A stretch of 64,000 nucleotides of DNA, from the NCBI RefSeq assembly GCF_029784165.1, contig NC_073695.1, forward strand, positions 9,647,786 through 9,711,785, read 5' to 3'. Of this stretch, positions 11,975 through 23,220 are shown one piece after another. Both the position numbers and the translations under genes were made by a program. The notes beneath the pieces are model-generated. The model was not told where the DNA came from. It was given only the letters and a program-made list of their open reading frames with translations, and ran no database searches. Numbering within the stretch: position 1 is the stretch's first letter; each line of letters begins with the position of its first letter. Origin of the DNA: Wyeomyia smithii. Taxonomy: Eukaryota > Arthropoda > Insecta > Diptera > Culicidae.

Positions 11975-12720
11975 GTTTGTGTTAAAAAAATGGACGAAAA
12001 TTGCTGATTTTTCATGGGTTTACGAAAGTACGCATGCAACATCAATCATATTGACCCATGAGTCAGCAGTTAAAATTTGACATCCCTATCAGTCGAATTC
12101 TAACCGTGATGGCGAAAACAGTGAAACTTTTCCGTTCAGAAGTGTGGGCGTTCATAGAACGGTTAGTGCGACACTTTGTCGACACTAACGGAAAACAGTC
12201 AGAGCATCGAAAAAAGTCCCGGTTTCGGACACCCGACGACCCTGAGGAACAAGAAGCTCCAAAGGAAGACCGAGGGCGAATCACGACGTGGTGGTGGTGA
12301 TGGTGATGAAACCTGTCGCACCCTGGATGGAAACGACTGGCAGGGTACTTCGTATTTTGCTTCCCCCACGAAGGAAGTGAGCACCGAGGTGAAGTTCATT
12401 TCACAAACCAAGTTCTCCAAGAAAGAACTGCTGTGGCTGACAATCAGCGAGAAAAGCTGCTGCTCTTCTTTCGCTCCGGATTTGCCGTGAACCCTTGTTT
12501 ATAGTACGAAGTGCCTGCCGGAGGTTGCATCATTCATCAAGAAATACCATAAGGCCGAATGAGCGGTGTTCTGGCCAGAACTGATGTCGGCCCACTACTC
12601 GAACTGGCGAACCCGCCCAACGTGCCCAAGATGCGCCTCTTTGAGGATTTCTGGGCAAACCTGAAGCGTAAGATCTATTCCGATAGTTTTGTCAGAAAAC
12701 TGAGGAGGAATTGATAAATA
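11975..12720 (+). pseudogene. Mariner-like (DD37E type) transposase fossil 1
   Basis: The start region matches, base for base over long stretches, the beginning of the minus-strand fossil at 38690-39545 (CGTGATGGCG-AAACA and GTGTGG-CGTTC). The middle of the helix-turn-helix part is deleted near 12260. It then reads DETCRTLDGNDWQGTSYF, TEVKFISQTKFSKKELLWL, and in other frames AVFWPELMSAHYS and LFEDFWANLKRKIYSD. The second catalytic aspartate position reads E (WPELM for WPDLA), and part of the stretch between it and the final glutamate is missing. Several frameshifts; inactive. Confidence 0.75.
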
Positions 12721-12732
12721 AAACGAATAAAG

Positions 12733-13155
12733 AACTTCTTTACCTGACGGCTCTTTACCTGACGGCTAACCTCGTTATCACACGTTACGTGTGTACCAAA
12801 ATAAACAAATTCATTAACCTCATCGAAAGTATCCCCATCCAACGCCCGTATCCCGTTCGAATGCACCTAGATTAAGGCGGAGCATACCACAATAGATCTA
12901 ATGGTCGCAGTGGTTCAGTCTCCCACAGGAAAAAACGCCCGTAGAACTACCACGCTTCATACCAGTCACCATGTACTTTATTTTGGCAGTGTTTAAGGTG
13001 AGTCCATTTCTTGCAGATTCCCATTTGAGATTTGTAAAAGCCCCTCCCACAGCTCTATGATTAACACCAATGATATCGATGTCGTCCGCGACAGTGCTGA
13101 TAAAAGTCATTTTCCCCAGCAAAATTCTTCGAAAATTACAGCCAATCATTTTCAA
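12733..13155 (-). pseudogene. RTE-like reverse transcriptase fragment, interrupted
   Basis: The minus strand reads VADDIDIIGVNHRAVGGAF with the two catalytic aspartates, then RNGLTLNTAKIKYMVTGMKR and, after a break at about 12867-12930, FDEVNEFVYFGTHVTCDNEVS (RTE-type proteins usually have YLG here). The break contains CATACCACAATAGATCTAA, matching the 3' tail of the LOA-like fragment near 11170. Only this central strip of the enzyme is present. Confidence 0.7.
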
Positions 13156-13259
13156 TTTTCACTTCCAATGATCGCAGCACTCGTTCAGATACACTAGATT
13201 TTCGTCCTAGTAACGTGCTGTTATACTCAGATGAAATAGGTCGCGCGCATCGTTCACGG

Positions 13260-14560
13260 TTACGGAATAAAATTTGACTGATAACTGTGAAAAACGCTCA
13301 CAAACCCCCCAATGTTGGTTTTTTCGGAGCAAAAATGACTCTTAAGAACCGATTATCGGTGTCTGACGATACTTCGAACCTTGGGTTGCCGACTTCCGGT
13401 TTCTGGAAGCCTGCGAAAATTAATAACTGAATTATAAACTTGGCAATATGGGTTTTTTCGGAATCGGAGTGACGTCGTCATACGAAAATCGATCATATAT
13501 TTCCAAATATTGGCCTTTTTTTGAAACGTAGTGACGTTTGATTGCAGCCGAAAATCGGCTCTCGTGCAAATGTTTCTAGAGAAGTATTTAAAAACGTCCA
13601 ATCCGCTTTGATCCGTTTTTGGAACGATTTCTTGACATATTTCTTGCTTAATTTGAAAACGGAGAGTTTAATCTAGCGTTTTGGATAAAAAATATGTTTG
13701 GAAAAGTTGCTGAAGCTCAACTATTACCGAATAAAAATTTGGTTAAGAGCATCGATCAAATAAGATAAGAGCTCCTAAAATCCAGCTCTTTATTACTCTA
13801 TGACTTCTATAGTACACTCGAATGACTGTACCGATTTTAACCAAACTTGGCATACGTGTTATTTGTACAGTGGAAGTGGTCATAGAAATATTGGGAAGAG
13901 GAAGGAGCAACCCCCAAAGGAGGAGGGGGTCTTAATTGGTCAGAAAATCAGCTTTTTTCATGCACTATGGGAACGTTCTGAATGAATACGATAGTTTTTA
14001 GGCCTTTGGTCATGTCTGGAGACCGGAAATTGATTTCCAGAGACCGGAATATAATTTCGAACGGTCGGTCATGACCAGAAGTTGATGTTCAATATGGCGA
14101 CTTCCGGTTTCATAATTTCATGAAAAACGAATATATGCTCTGCAGTATGTATATTTTCGATATCAAGATGACGTCCAGAATCCAAATATTCATGTTTGGC
14201 GCAAATTTTTAAGTCGTACATGGCGGGTTAATTTTCTGGAAAGGTTACTAGAATACAGAAGAAGGCTTGGCCGTAATATTGAAACGTTGTTTTGAAATCA
14301 ATTCCGCGATTTCTGCTTTCTGTCAAGCTGTGTAAAACTGAGAAAAATGGTTAACTAATGTCAATATTTCTAGAAAGAGAATGTTCAGAAAACGACAACG
14401 GACGTCCCACGTTTTTTTTTTAAATTCAAAAAAAAAAATATTCAAATACTCCCTGATATTAGGTTCATAAGTCAGAGCTGACACCCCAAAACCGAAAATT
14501 GGTGTCCGAACGATTGGTATAGTGAGGGTTGTTTTTCTGCATTGAAAGTTATTCAAAACT
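13260..14560. repeat. Degenerate Helitron-associated repeat tract
   Basis: Recurring phrases such as ATGGCGACTTCCGGTTTC, TGAC-AAATATTGG and GACCGGAAATTGATTTCC are the same as in 17590-18474 and in the Helitron at 59920-60620, but much more diverged. ACCGATTTTAACCAAACTTGG near 13832 resembles a Helitron 5' region. Probably the decayed non-coding body of an old Helitron. Confidence 0.45.
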
Positions 14561-14754
14561 TGAGGGCAATGTGGAGCGTATCTCTAAATTGTTAATTAAT
14601 TCATGACGACTGATGTTCAACTATAAGGATGATATTGATATTGTTAACATAAAAAAAAGTAAAACGAGAAGTCATAGCAAGCAATAATTTCAACTATCAG
14701 AGGTGAGCTTAGGCTATTGATTATGTGATTTCAGTGTAATTTGAGTTTATTGTA

Positions 14755-14861
14755 AGTTAATCGATACCGTCGAAGATGCTGATGAGGCAATACATTTTCC
14801 AACGGAATTTTTCAACTCACTCGACCCAATTGGAATGCCCCCGCATCGATTGTTAATCAAC
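14755..14861 (+). pseudogene. Helitron helicase C-terminal fragment
   Basis: A short frame without a start codon reads IDTVEDADEAIHFPTEFFNS followed by LDPIGMPPHRLLINK. The PTEFLNSL-PSGMPPH block is characteristic of the Pif1-type helicase part of Helitron Rep/Hel proteins. The frame stops at an A-run where family A copy A2 begins, and the helicase is not found again after A2. It indicates that an autonomous Helitron once lay here; the CTAG end at 16581-16584 may be its 3' terminus. Confidence 0.7.
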
Positions 14862-14870
14862 AAAAAAAAA

Positions 14871-16443
14871 GTAGGAGGGTGGTATTCAAGACACGACCGC
14901 ATGACGTTGACTACCGTATTCTTATAAAAAAAAATATTCCATTGAAGCAAATAGTAGAGGGAATTGCAACGCTTCTTTTACAAAACTTCTGTAATGAAAT
15001 TTCGAGGCACCAAAAGGTACCAGTTGCCGATTATTCTGGTTTACTTAGTCCGTCCAGAATTCCAGCCATTTAAGTATTTTGCAGTAGCCATTTATTACTA
15101 ACAGCCACCAGCATAACAGGTGAAACCGGCACGAGATGACCGGTACTATTTTGTTTTTCCTCCTTTTAGCTGCTAACACCGAGCGCCCGTATGTATCCGG
15201 TACGGTTTAATAATGAAACTGATGGGGTGAAATATTCGAACGATACGTTTTATACCAAGGCTTCGTCAGATAATTAGAAAGAAGGAGGGGCTACATAGAT
15301 GATGGAATGGTAGAGACAAATGTTTCTTGAAAGCTGCGCCGGCCGCTGTCGTAATATTGACAGCAACACAAACATGCTTGTTTACCGGTTTCCGTCAGGA
15401 ATTCCAGCCATTTTAGTATTTTGCAGTAGCCACCAGCATCACGGGTGAAACCGGCACGAGATGACCGGTACTATTTTGTTTTTCCTCCTTTTAGCTGCTA
15501 ACACCGAGCGTCCGTATGTATCCGGTACGGTTTAATAATGAAACTGATGGGGTGAAATGTTCGAACGGTAGGTTTTATACCAAGGCTTCGTCAGATAATC
15601 AAAAAGAAGGAGGGGCTACACAGATGATGGAATGGTAAGGAAAAATTTTTCTTGAAAGCTGCGCCGGCCGCTGTCGTAATATTAACACTAACACAAACAT
15701 GCATTTATGCAAGGTTTTTTCCGCTAGCAGCAGCATTTGGTAAAACAGAAAATTCAATTAGCCGTTTCTATTACACAATTTCGAGGCACCAAAAGGGGCC
15801 AGTTGCCGAATATATCCTTGTTTTTGGTTAGTCCGTCCAGAATTCCAGCCATTTAAGTGTTTTGCAGTAGCCATTTACTACTAAAAGCCACCAGCATTAC
15901 GGGTGAAACCGGCACGAGATGACCGGTACTCTTTTGTCTTTCCTCCTTTCAGCTGCTATCACCTAGCGTCCGCATGTCACTGGTGCGGTTTTGGAATTAA
16001 AATGATGGGGCGCCGGCCGCTGTCGTAAAATTAACCCCAACAAAAAGATGCATATTTGCAAGGTTTTTTCCGCTAGCAGCAGCATAAACATCGGAAACAG
16101 AAAGTGACAACAACAATAACAACAAAGTCAGATCGATTGTATCCGTTAGTGTCGACTGTGCTTGGGAAGAGAGGTAGTGATTGGCTGCGCGGTATGATTT
16201 AGACAATCGATATTAATTACCAATTTTTCAATAGTGTATCTCAAACAATAGTTTGTTTTTGTTACATAAATTTAACCGTAAAAGAATTTCTGATCGATTG
16301 ATGCCAAAACCTCGAAAACCTGATTATAGATGGCTGCAAAAAAAGCGCTCAAAACCTGACCACTTTTCTCTGGTTTTCCCTGGTTGAATTACTAGTTTTT
16401 CAAATTCAGGGGCCTAACTTCGTTATAGACGTTAGTCAACGTC
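14871..16443 (-). mobile_element. Family A element, copy A2
   Basis: Bounded by A-runs (14862-14870 and 16444-16447). The outer box (GTAGGAGGGTGGTATTCAAG then ACACGACCGCA) is followed by TGACGTTGACTA; the far end is TAGTCAACGTC. The last 370 bp match A1 and A3, including a CCAAT box and the TCCGTTAGTGTCGACTGTGC block. The interior consists of three tandem units (14998-16010) instead of the TATA part seen in A3. Confidence 0.75.
14998..16010. repeat. Three imperfect tandem units (about 345-440 bp) inside A2
   Basis: AATTCCAGCCATTTAAGT recurs near 15057, 15399 and 15840, each followed by GTGAAACCGGCACGAGATGA and, in the first two, the GCGCCGGCCGCTGTCGTAA block; the third reaches that block sooner because of a deletion. 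The unit also contains CTCCTTTTAGCTGCTA. No coding frame runs through it. Confidence 0.85.
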
Positions 16444-16584
16444 AAAAGGTGGTATACAAGCAAATTTATAACTTAAATGGAAATATTATTTAAAATGATG
16501 GGTTGGAAAAAATATATGGAAATATGGAAAATTATAGAAAAAGCAGAAATTTTTACACGAGCAAGGCCGGGTACATTCAGCTAG
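16444..16584 (+). mobile_element. Helitron 3' terminus
   Basis: After A2 the sequence ends in GCAAGGCCGGGTACATTCAG then CTAG followed by T. This shares CCGGGT-CAGCTAGT with the end of the Helitron at 60647, and CTRR ends are typical of Helitrons. It may pair with the helicase fragment at 14755-14861. Confidence 0.55.
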
Positions 16585-17539
16585 TAATGAATAATTGTAA
16601 GGTTATTTCAAATGAATTCCACACAAAAGATAATTTTAAGTAGACAATGAAACAGCAACTTTTTCTGAAAGTTCGTTCCCTAATGGTTATTCGTCAATCA
16701 GAGGTATAACAGCCTTGAGCAATGCTGCTTTCTGCAAGAGGTCAATTTCCTGTGGATGATCTGCTCACTCAAAATAATTATTCAAGTTGAAATTGTCAGA
16801 ACTCAGAAATTTTTAGTTGCTAAGCTAAAAACAGCTTGTACCTCTCTTTATCACCGTCGTCTTCCGTCAAGTCACTGTTGTAATGAAATTGGAATCTTCC
16901 TTTACTCAATACCACTTTTCCAATATGCTAAATGCACGGGCTAATGCGGAATAATATTATTCAGCAAGTATTGCGAAACACTGAAGTTGTAAGAAAGGAT
17001 ATTATTCAGTAGCATATCCAAGACTTCAAGCTTATATTTTGCTTTTTCAACGACGACCCTAAAGTCGGGGTAAGTAATGGGTGGATGTTTCCGCCATTCT
17101 ACATGCAAAATATTTAGACGCTGTCTGCGACCATAAACGTCTGCCCATATTTAAAATACTTGAGAAAAAATTGATTGAAAGTGAGACTGGTATGCGATTA
17201 TTTTGCTACTCGATGGCCCAAATAATCGCATATTAGTCACTTCCTCATTTTTCATTGTAATTTTCACGACAAAGGCAATTCTTCAACAAAAAAGTTATGA
17301 TTGAGGCAAATATCTTAAATACCAATATAGTTCACTTACGTGAAATTATGAAGACAAATTGAAAATGACAGAAGCGTTAGTCACCTTTTCGACCGCTAGG
17401 TGCGCCACTTCTGATTTTGTTCTACACGACATGCAAAAAAGAGTAACTTTTGACCAAAATATTACCCTAATGGGTACACTGAAAAAGATGCACTTATTAT
17501 TGTGAAGTGGACTCAGCCGAATATTTTATAATAATAAAG

Positions 17540-18474
17540 TCCTATCTATCCTATCGCCTATCTATGAGGCAATTCATGGGTGGTGTTCCACGGTTTGTAC
17601 GGACTGGAAAACTGCCGAAAATGACCAAATACCACCTAATATTGTTTTTTTTTTTCAACCAGAATGACGCTCAGAGGCCAGAAATTGTCTCCAAATGCCA
17701 TTTTGAAATCCAAGATGGCGACTTCCGGTTTCTGAAAAACAGCGGCAAATGACCAAATATGGGTATTTCCGCGGTTGTTATGATGCACTGAAGCCATAAA
17801 TCGACCTCAGACAACATTTTGAATTGTAAAATGGCGACTTCCAGTGACTGGAAAAGAGACGAAAATGACCAAATACCAACTAATATGGATGTTTCTTTAA
17901 CCAGAATGTCGCTCAGAGGCCAGAAATTGTCTCTGAATACCATTTTGAAATCCAAGATGGCGACTTCCGGTTTCTAAAAACAGCGAGATATGATCAAATA
18001 CCACCCAATATGGGTATTTCCGAAATCGTGATGATGCATAAATGACCCAAAAACAACCAAATATGGGTGTTTCTTTGACTAGAATGATGCATGGAGCTAA
18101 AAATTGACCTCAGACAACATTTTGAATTGTAAGATGGCAACTTCTGGAAAACAGCCAAATACTACTGCATATGAATATTTCCGTAATCGAAATTATGTAT
18201 AGAAGCCAAGCATTGACCCTGGACACCATCTTGAATTCGAAGATGACCACTTTCAGTTTCTGGAAAACAACGAAAATAACTGAATAACACCCAAAATGAG
18301 TGTTTCCGGAATAGAGGTGATGTACTAAAGACAAAAGTCGAGGATGTTGTCATTCCGATAGAACCAATAATTTCAAACGATATAAACAAATCGCAAGAAA
18401 TCAATGAATTTGGAATGTTGAAAATTATTAAATTAAACACAAAAATAGGCGGGACGAAGTTTGCTAGTAAATAC
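17540..18474 (+). repeat. Helitron fragment with repeated ATGGCGACTTCCGG phrases, copy 1
   Basis: About five degenerate units of AAATCCAAGATGGCGACTTC / CAAATACCACCCAATATGGG follow one another. The 3' end GGCGGGACGAAGTTTG then CTAG matches the 3' region of the Helitron at 60620-60647, except that the CCGGGTCAG strip before CTAG is missing. Open frames through it on the minus strand are hydrophobic chance frames. Confidence 0.7.
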
Positions 18475-19078
18475 ATAAAGCTACAAGTGATGAATACGAA
18501 GATTAGAACTCGAGAGCAAAAAATTCGGAGGGATAAAAAAAAACAAAAAAATACTTTCAAAACGAAGACTCTAAACATTAAATAATAGTTTTTGCATAAC
18601 AGTTGTTATCACTAATTATGTTCGTGTTCCATACTAAAATTGTTAAATTGATAGAACATTCAAGTGTTATCTAAGCTAAAGTTGCACAACAACCATATAC
18701 AACTGTTGACAACCATTGTTCGGTTTATCCTTTTATCCTCTCCACGAGGTAATTGAAACATTCATTTAATTGTACACTTCGTGGTCTGATTATTGAGCTA
18801 GTGAAGTTACACAGGGAACCACGTATATAGCAACTTGGGATTAGTTTACCATTTACACGTCGTGGCCTGATCATTTGAATATTTCTTCTTCGTGCCTCGA
18901 TAAGCTATATCTATTATATTATCAATATTTAATTCCCGGAATGGCGTTAGTTTTACATACAAACAATATACGCACGAAATCTGCAACAAGTAATTTTTTT
19001 CACATGATTTGAAATTGGGTCAACTAAATCTAACATTGAGTAAATTCTGTTTCGTGTGTGAGAATGTCAACAACAATG

Positions 19079-19848
19079 CACAGTGGTACAGTAAGGCAAT
19101 ACAGGCGGACATGAGTTTTTCGATGCGATTTTGTGGTTTTAGAGTGAATTTTTTTTCTAAGAACTTGTTTCTTATATATAGTCTATTTTTTATATTCAAA
19201 TGAAAATTAGGGTGGTCCTGAAATCGACTAAATAAAAAAACTAACTTTTTTATTTGCAATAAATGTATACATTCATCGGCACAGTTGTAGATCAACTAAT
19301 TTCAAGCAACTTTCGGCATTTCTTCACAATAATAATATAATATTTGTTCTTTCAAATGATACCAAAAAATATTATTTATGTTTGCTCTAAACGGAGACAT
19401 CAATATTTTAAAAGGGCCTATTTTTAAAATAGAAATAGTGAAAACTCTTCATCTGTACATTATATCGACAATGTTTTTTCGTTAAAATTGGCGTATTTTT
19501 TATTAAAGTTACCGAAGAAAACTTTGTTTTAAAATTTGAATTGAAAAAATAGAGCGAAAAGAATGTTTTTGGAAACCAAATTTAATGTCTACAAAAAAGT
19601 TTTTTTACAAAGTTACTTAGAATTAGTTGATCTACAAGTTTGCCAAAGAATGTTTACAATTATTTATACAAATAAAAACAAGTTAGTTCTCATTTCGTTG
19701 ATTCTAGGTCCACCCTAATTTTCATTTGCACATAAATAGAGGACTATGTATAAGAAACAACTTTTTCAAAAACTATGGGTTTAAACCGCAAACCAAAATC
19801 GCAACGAAAAGCTCATGTCCGCCTAAATTGCCTTACTGTACCACTGTG
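19079..19848. mobile_element. Foldback MITE with about 165-bp inverted ends, copy 1
   Basis: CACAGTGGTACAGTAAGGCA at the left is inverted at the right (TGCCTTACTGTACCACTGTG), and pairing continues inward about 165 bp (CATGAG... and the AATTAGGGTGG strip). CAATG flanks both sides (19074-19078 and 19849-19853), a likely 5-bp target duplication. No coding sequence. It sits inside the 17214-20107 element. Confidence 0.8.
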
Positions 19849-20107
19849 CAATGAGTTTAGTTACCTTTTTCACCACAAGAGGGGGTGTTCCCTGTCTGTC
19901 TTCACGGAAATATATGGGAAATTCGAGAGTGAACTATATTGGTATTATTAGATATTTGATTGAGGTCTATTTCATTACATTATGACGAAAAAATTTGAGT
20001 AACCCACCCCAAACAGTAGAAATATTCATAACAAGAAAAATATCTTCAAGCGCTGTTTTCTCAACTTGATGATTTTCCAGATGGGACTGATATGCGATTA
20101 TAGGCAG

Positions 20108-21254
20108 TCAATAATAAATCATTATGAACTACGCAGAGCTTGTCATAGAATGCCCAATCAGCCTACAATACAGAACCTTAGTAACTGATCATTAACTTCA
20201 CTTGATCGCAAGCCTCTTAAAAATAAAAATTTTGAGAAAACGGTCAATACTCCACCATTGATATAATTTATACTATAATATCAAAGAAGTATACATTTTA
20301 ATCGTTTACTAGAATCCTTTTTTTTGGAAAGCTGCTGTTCGTTTTTTTATATGAAAAACGAGAATAGACCAGAATATTTTAAACAAGTGCTATTTCGTAT
20401 GTCTTATTACCAAAACGTATACACGACACATAATCATCAAATACATTGTTGTAAGTTAAAAACTCGGTTGTATTTATTATTTGTTTTCAGGTTTGCAAAA
20501 GCTTTTCTTACATGTAGTTTATTTCAGATACTGAATTTTCGTTTGATAATTGTAACTCCCATTTTAATATCATTGAACATAACTTAACTATCCTTTTTAT
20601 TTTCTAATTTCAGGTAAATATCAGCGGTGTTTTCAAAATACCCCCATGGATCTGATTACAGCCTATTAAACGAGCTGGAAGGATCTTTTGGTAAATTTAT
20701 TCACATAATTTTAAAAAGATTGTGTTATGGTGAAATGTTTTTGTTCTAAATTGCACATATTTTTAAGTAAATTTTAAAACTATAAGAACGTACCTAGCGT
20801 TTCGAAATTCAGCCTCATTTTAATTTATTGCTCGTTAACCATCTTAGGTTCCGAAATCGCCATTTCGGAATTAAAAATGTTATCTAGAGTCATATATTGG
20901 CCTCTGGATATCTCTTCTCGTTTCTCAAAATATCTAAATTGGGTAATATTTGATTATTTTAGCTAAGTTTTCCGAAAAAAATCTTTCTACAACGATTTGA
21001 ACCTTAATATACAATATGACAAATAACATGAAAAAAAATGCATGGAGCCTTTTCTCGGATGTTTTCATCTATAAAAGACTGAAAATTGCAATCGTGTATA
21101 AAACTATTATCAATCCAATCAATGTGATGTCCAATATGACTCCCATAATTGTTCTTCCGACAAAAGACTGAACACACATTGATGCTGTGATATTGCTATC
21201 ACTCCAGAACAAAGTTATAAATCAAGTAGTAATTGCATCAAATGCTATCAGCAG
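20108..21254. other. AT-rich unique segment, copy 1
   Basis: No domain or repeat recognised. Polypyrimidine-AG strings (for example near 20490 and 20614) look like splice acceptors, but no exon could be assigned. Confidence 0.3.
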
Positions 21255-21289
21255 ATGCGTTTCCCAATTTTCGCACCAGCAAAATTTGT

Positions 21290-21512
21290 CCCTATCATCC
21301 ACGCTTGCAACGCTAGTAAACCCACTCAAACGCTGAACCAGCACCAACTTTTACAGTCTGACGGACCCGAATTTCGCCGTTGTCTTGCAAAACCTCAGGC
21401 CGGAGCAATTTGTTGTGGCTTTACGAACAACAATTCCGACTGACCTTTCCTTCGTCAGCCGATCCTCCAGCTAACCAGTTTTAGCCATGCTCGACTGGCT
21501 GTCCGGAACGAA
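21290..21512 (+). other. Possible coding relic interrupted by family B, copy 1
   Basis: One plus-strand frame reads YSLTDPNFAVVLQNLRPEQF, then VVALRTTIPTDLSFVS and, after a single stop, MLDWLSGTKK, ending at the A-run where the B element begins. In the downstream copy the frame resumes after the element at 28425 (KTTRRKRRVSQPSNHIASAA). Composition looks protein-like, but I recognise no family. Confidence 0.25.
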
Positions 21513-21518
21513 AAAATC

Positions 21519-21994
21519 ACAGGAAGGTTGTATGCAAAGCCACGACCGCAAGGTTGAAGTAGAATACTTTTACAAGACAGATAACCCGGCTGCTTGCGTG
21601 TCAGTCATTTTTCTAGTAAATAAACGTCGAATAATCAGATCAATCGAATTTTGCGCTTCAACAAGGATTGACCATTTTCAATAATATAGTAAGTTGCTTG
21701 TCATGGTTGGGGCTTGACAATTTTTAAATTTTGAGGTAAAATTTTTTCGGATGTCATGCCAATGACTGAAGGAAAAGTTAATTCAGTATGTTTTGAGACA
21801 CGGAGATGAAGTAAAATTTAGAACGTGTTGTCAAAATGAGTCAACTTTTCATTGAATGCATTTACTAGTGCCCACTATCGCACAGAGACTGCATTTCACT
21901 AAACTGCCTCAATCGGCTTCAACTAGTGCGCTATCCATTGCTACGTCACAGCTGTGACTGCTTTCCGCCATCGCTGATATCCACTGCACTGCTA
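21519..21994 (-). mobile_element. Family B element truncated by the duplication junction
   Basis: It begins at the outer box TCACAGGAAGGTTGTATGC after an A-run, passes TTGAAGTAGAATACTT and stops at the 6,007-bp duplication junction, where it abuts family A sequence. It lacks the promoter half and the far end. Confidence 0.85.
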
Positions 21995-22450
21995 GTTTTG
22001 GAATTAAAATGATGGGGCGCCGGCCGCTGTCGTAAAATTAACCCCAACAAAAAGATGCATATTTGCAAGGTTTTTTCCGCTAGCAGCAGCATAAACATCG
22101 GAAACAGAAAGTGACAACAACAATAACAACAAAGTCAGATCGATTGTATCCGTTAGTGTCGACTGTGCTTGGGAAGAGAGGTAGTGATTGGCTGCGCGGT
22201 ATGATTTAGACAATCGATATTAATTACCAATTTTTCAATAGTGTATCTCAAACAATAGTTTGTTTTTGTTACATAAATTTAACCGTAAAAGAATTTCTGA
22301 TCGATTGATGCCAAAACCTCGAAAACCTGATTATAGATGGCTGCAAAAAAAGCGCTCAAAACCTGACCACTTTTCTCTGGTTTTCCCTGGTTGAATTACT
22401 AGTTTTTCAAATTCAGGGGCCTAACTTCGTTATAGACGTTAGTCAACGTC
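21995..22450 (-). mobile_element. Family A 3' part (duplicate of the A2 end)
   Basis: Identical to 15988-16443. It is a by-product of the tandem duplication, with no independent left end. Confidence 0.85.
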
Positions 22451-22591
22451 AAAAGGTGGTATACAAGCAAATTTATAACTTAAATGGAAATATTATTTAA
22501 AATGATGGGTTGGAAAAAATATATGGAAATATGGAAAATTATAGAAAAAGCAGAAATTTTTACACGAGCAAGGCCGGGTACATTCAGCTAG
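22451..22591 (+). mobile_element. Helitron 3' terminus (duplicate)
   Basis: Same sequence as 16444-16584, with CTAG at 22588-22591. Confidence 0.5.
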
Positions 22592-23220
22592 TAATGAATA
22601 ATTGTAAGGTTATTTCAAATGAATTCCACACAAAAGATAATTTTAAGTAGACAATGAAACAGCAACTTTTTCTGAAAGTTCGTTCCCTAATGGTTATTCG
22701 TCAATCAGAGGTATAACAGCCTTGAGCAATGCTGCTTTCTGCAAGAGGTCAATTTCCTGTGGATGATCTGCTCACTCAAAATAATTATTCAAGTTGAAAT
22801 TGTCAGAACTCAGAAATTTTTAGTTGCTAAGCTAAAAACAGCTTGTACCTCTCTTTATCACCGTCGTCTTCCGTCAAGTCACTGTTGTAATGAAATTGGA
22901 ATCTTCCTTTACTCAATACCACTTTTCCAATATGCTAAATGCACGGGCTAATGCGGAATAATATTATTCAGCAAGTATTGCGAAACACTGAAGTTGTAAG
23001 AAAGGATATTATTCAGTAGCATATCCAAGACTTCAAGCTTATATTTTGCTTTTTCAACGACGACCCTAAAGTCGGGGTAAGTAATGGGTGGATGTTTCCG
23101 CCATTCTACATGCAAAATATTTAGACGCTGTCTGCGACCATAAACGTCTGCCCATATTTAAAATACTTGAGAAAAAATTGATTGAAAGTGAGACTGGTAT
23201 GCGATTATTTTGCTACTCGA

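Larger units (their letters stand above)
17214..20107. mobile_element. Large inverted-repeat element with nested insertions, copy 1
   Basis: The left end (AAATAATCGCATATTAGTC) is the inverted counterpart of the right end (GGGACTGATATGCGATTATA). Inner parts also pair: 17290-17345 is inverted at 19940-19985, and a GTTAGTCACC-type strip near 17375 at about 19860. The right end resembles that of the 50510-51387 MITE (CAGATGGGACTGA then TTGCGGTTACCGGCAG there), so the two belong to one family. A Helitron fragment and a foldback element are nested inside. No transposase. Confidence 0.6.
15988..21994. repeat. 6,007-bp tandem segmental duplication, copy 1
   Basis: Every stretch compared is identical to the sequence 6,007 bp downstream, from the G at 15988 to the A at 21994. 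The left edge lies inside element A2 and the right edge inside a family B element (ending CACTGCTA). The junction shows a 2-bp overlap (GT). It contains the end of A2, a Helitron 3' end, the 17214-20107 element, a unique segment and the start of a family B copy. Confidence 0.95.

Noticed and set aside
15997..16206. 69-codon minus-strand frame with a hydrophobic leucine run, present twice
   Set aside because: It lies in family A element DNA and is doubled only because of the 6,007-bp duplication.
18162..18578. 138-codon hydrophobic minus-strand frame (repeated at 24169-24585)
   Set aside because: It runs through degenerate Helitron repeat units; the apparent membrane-like composition comes from T-rich DNA.
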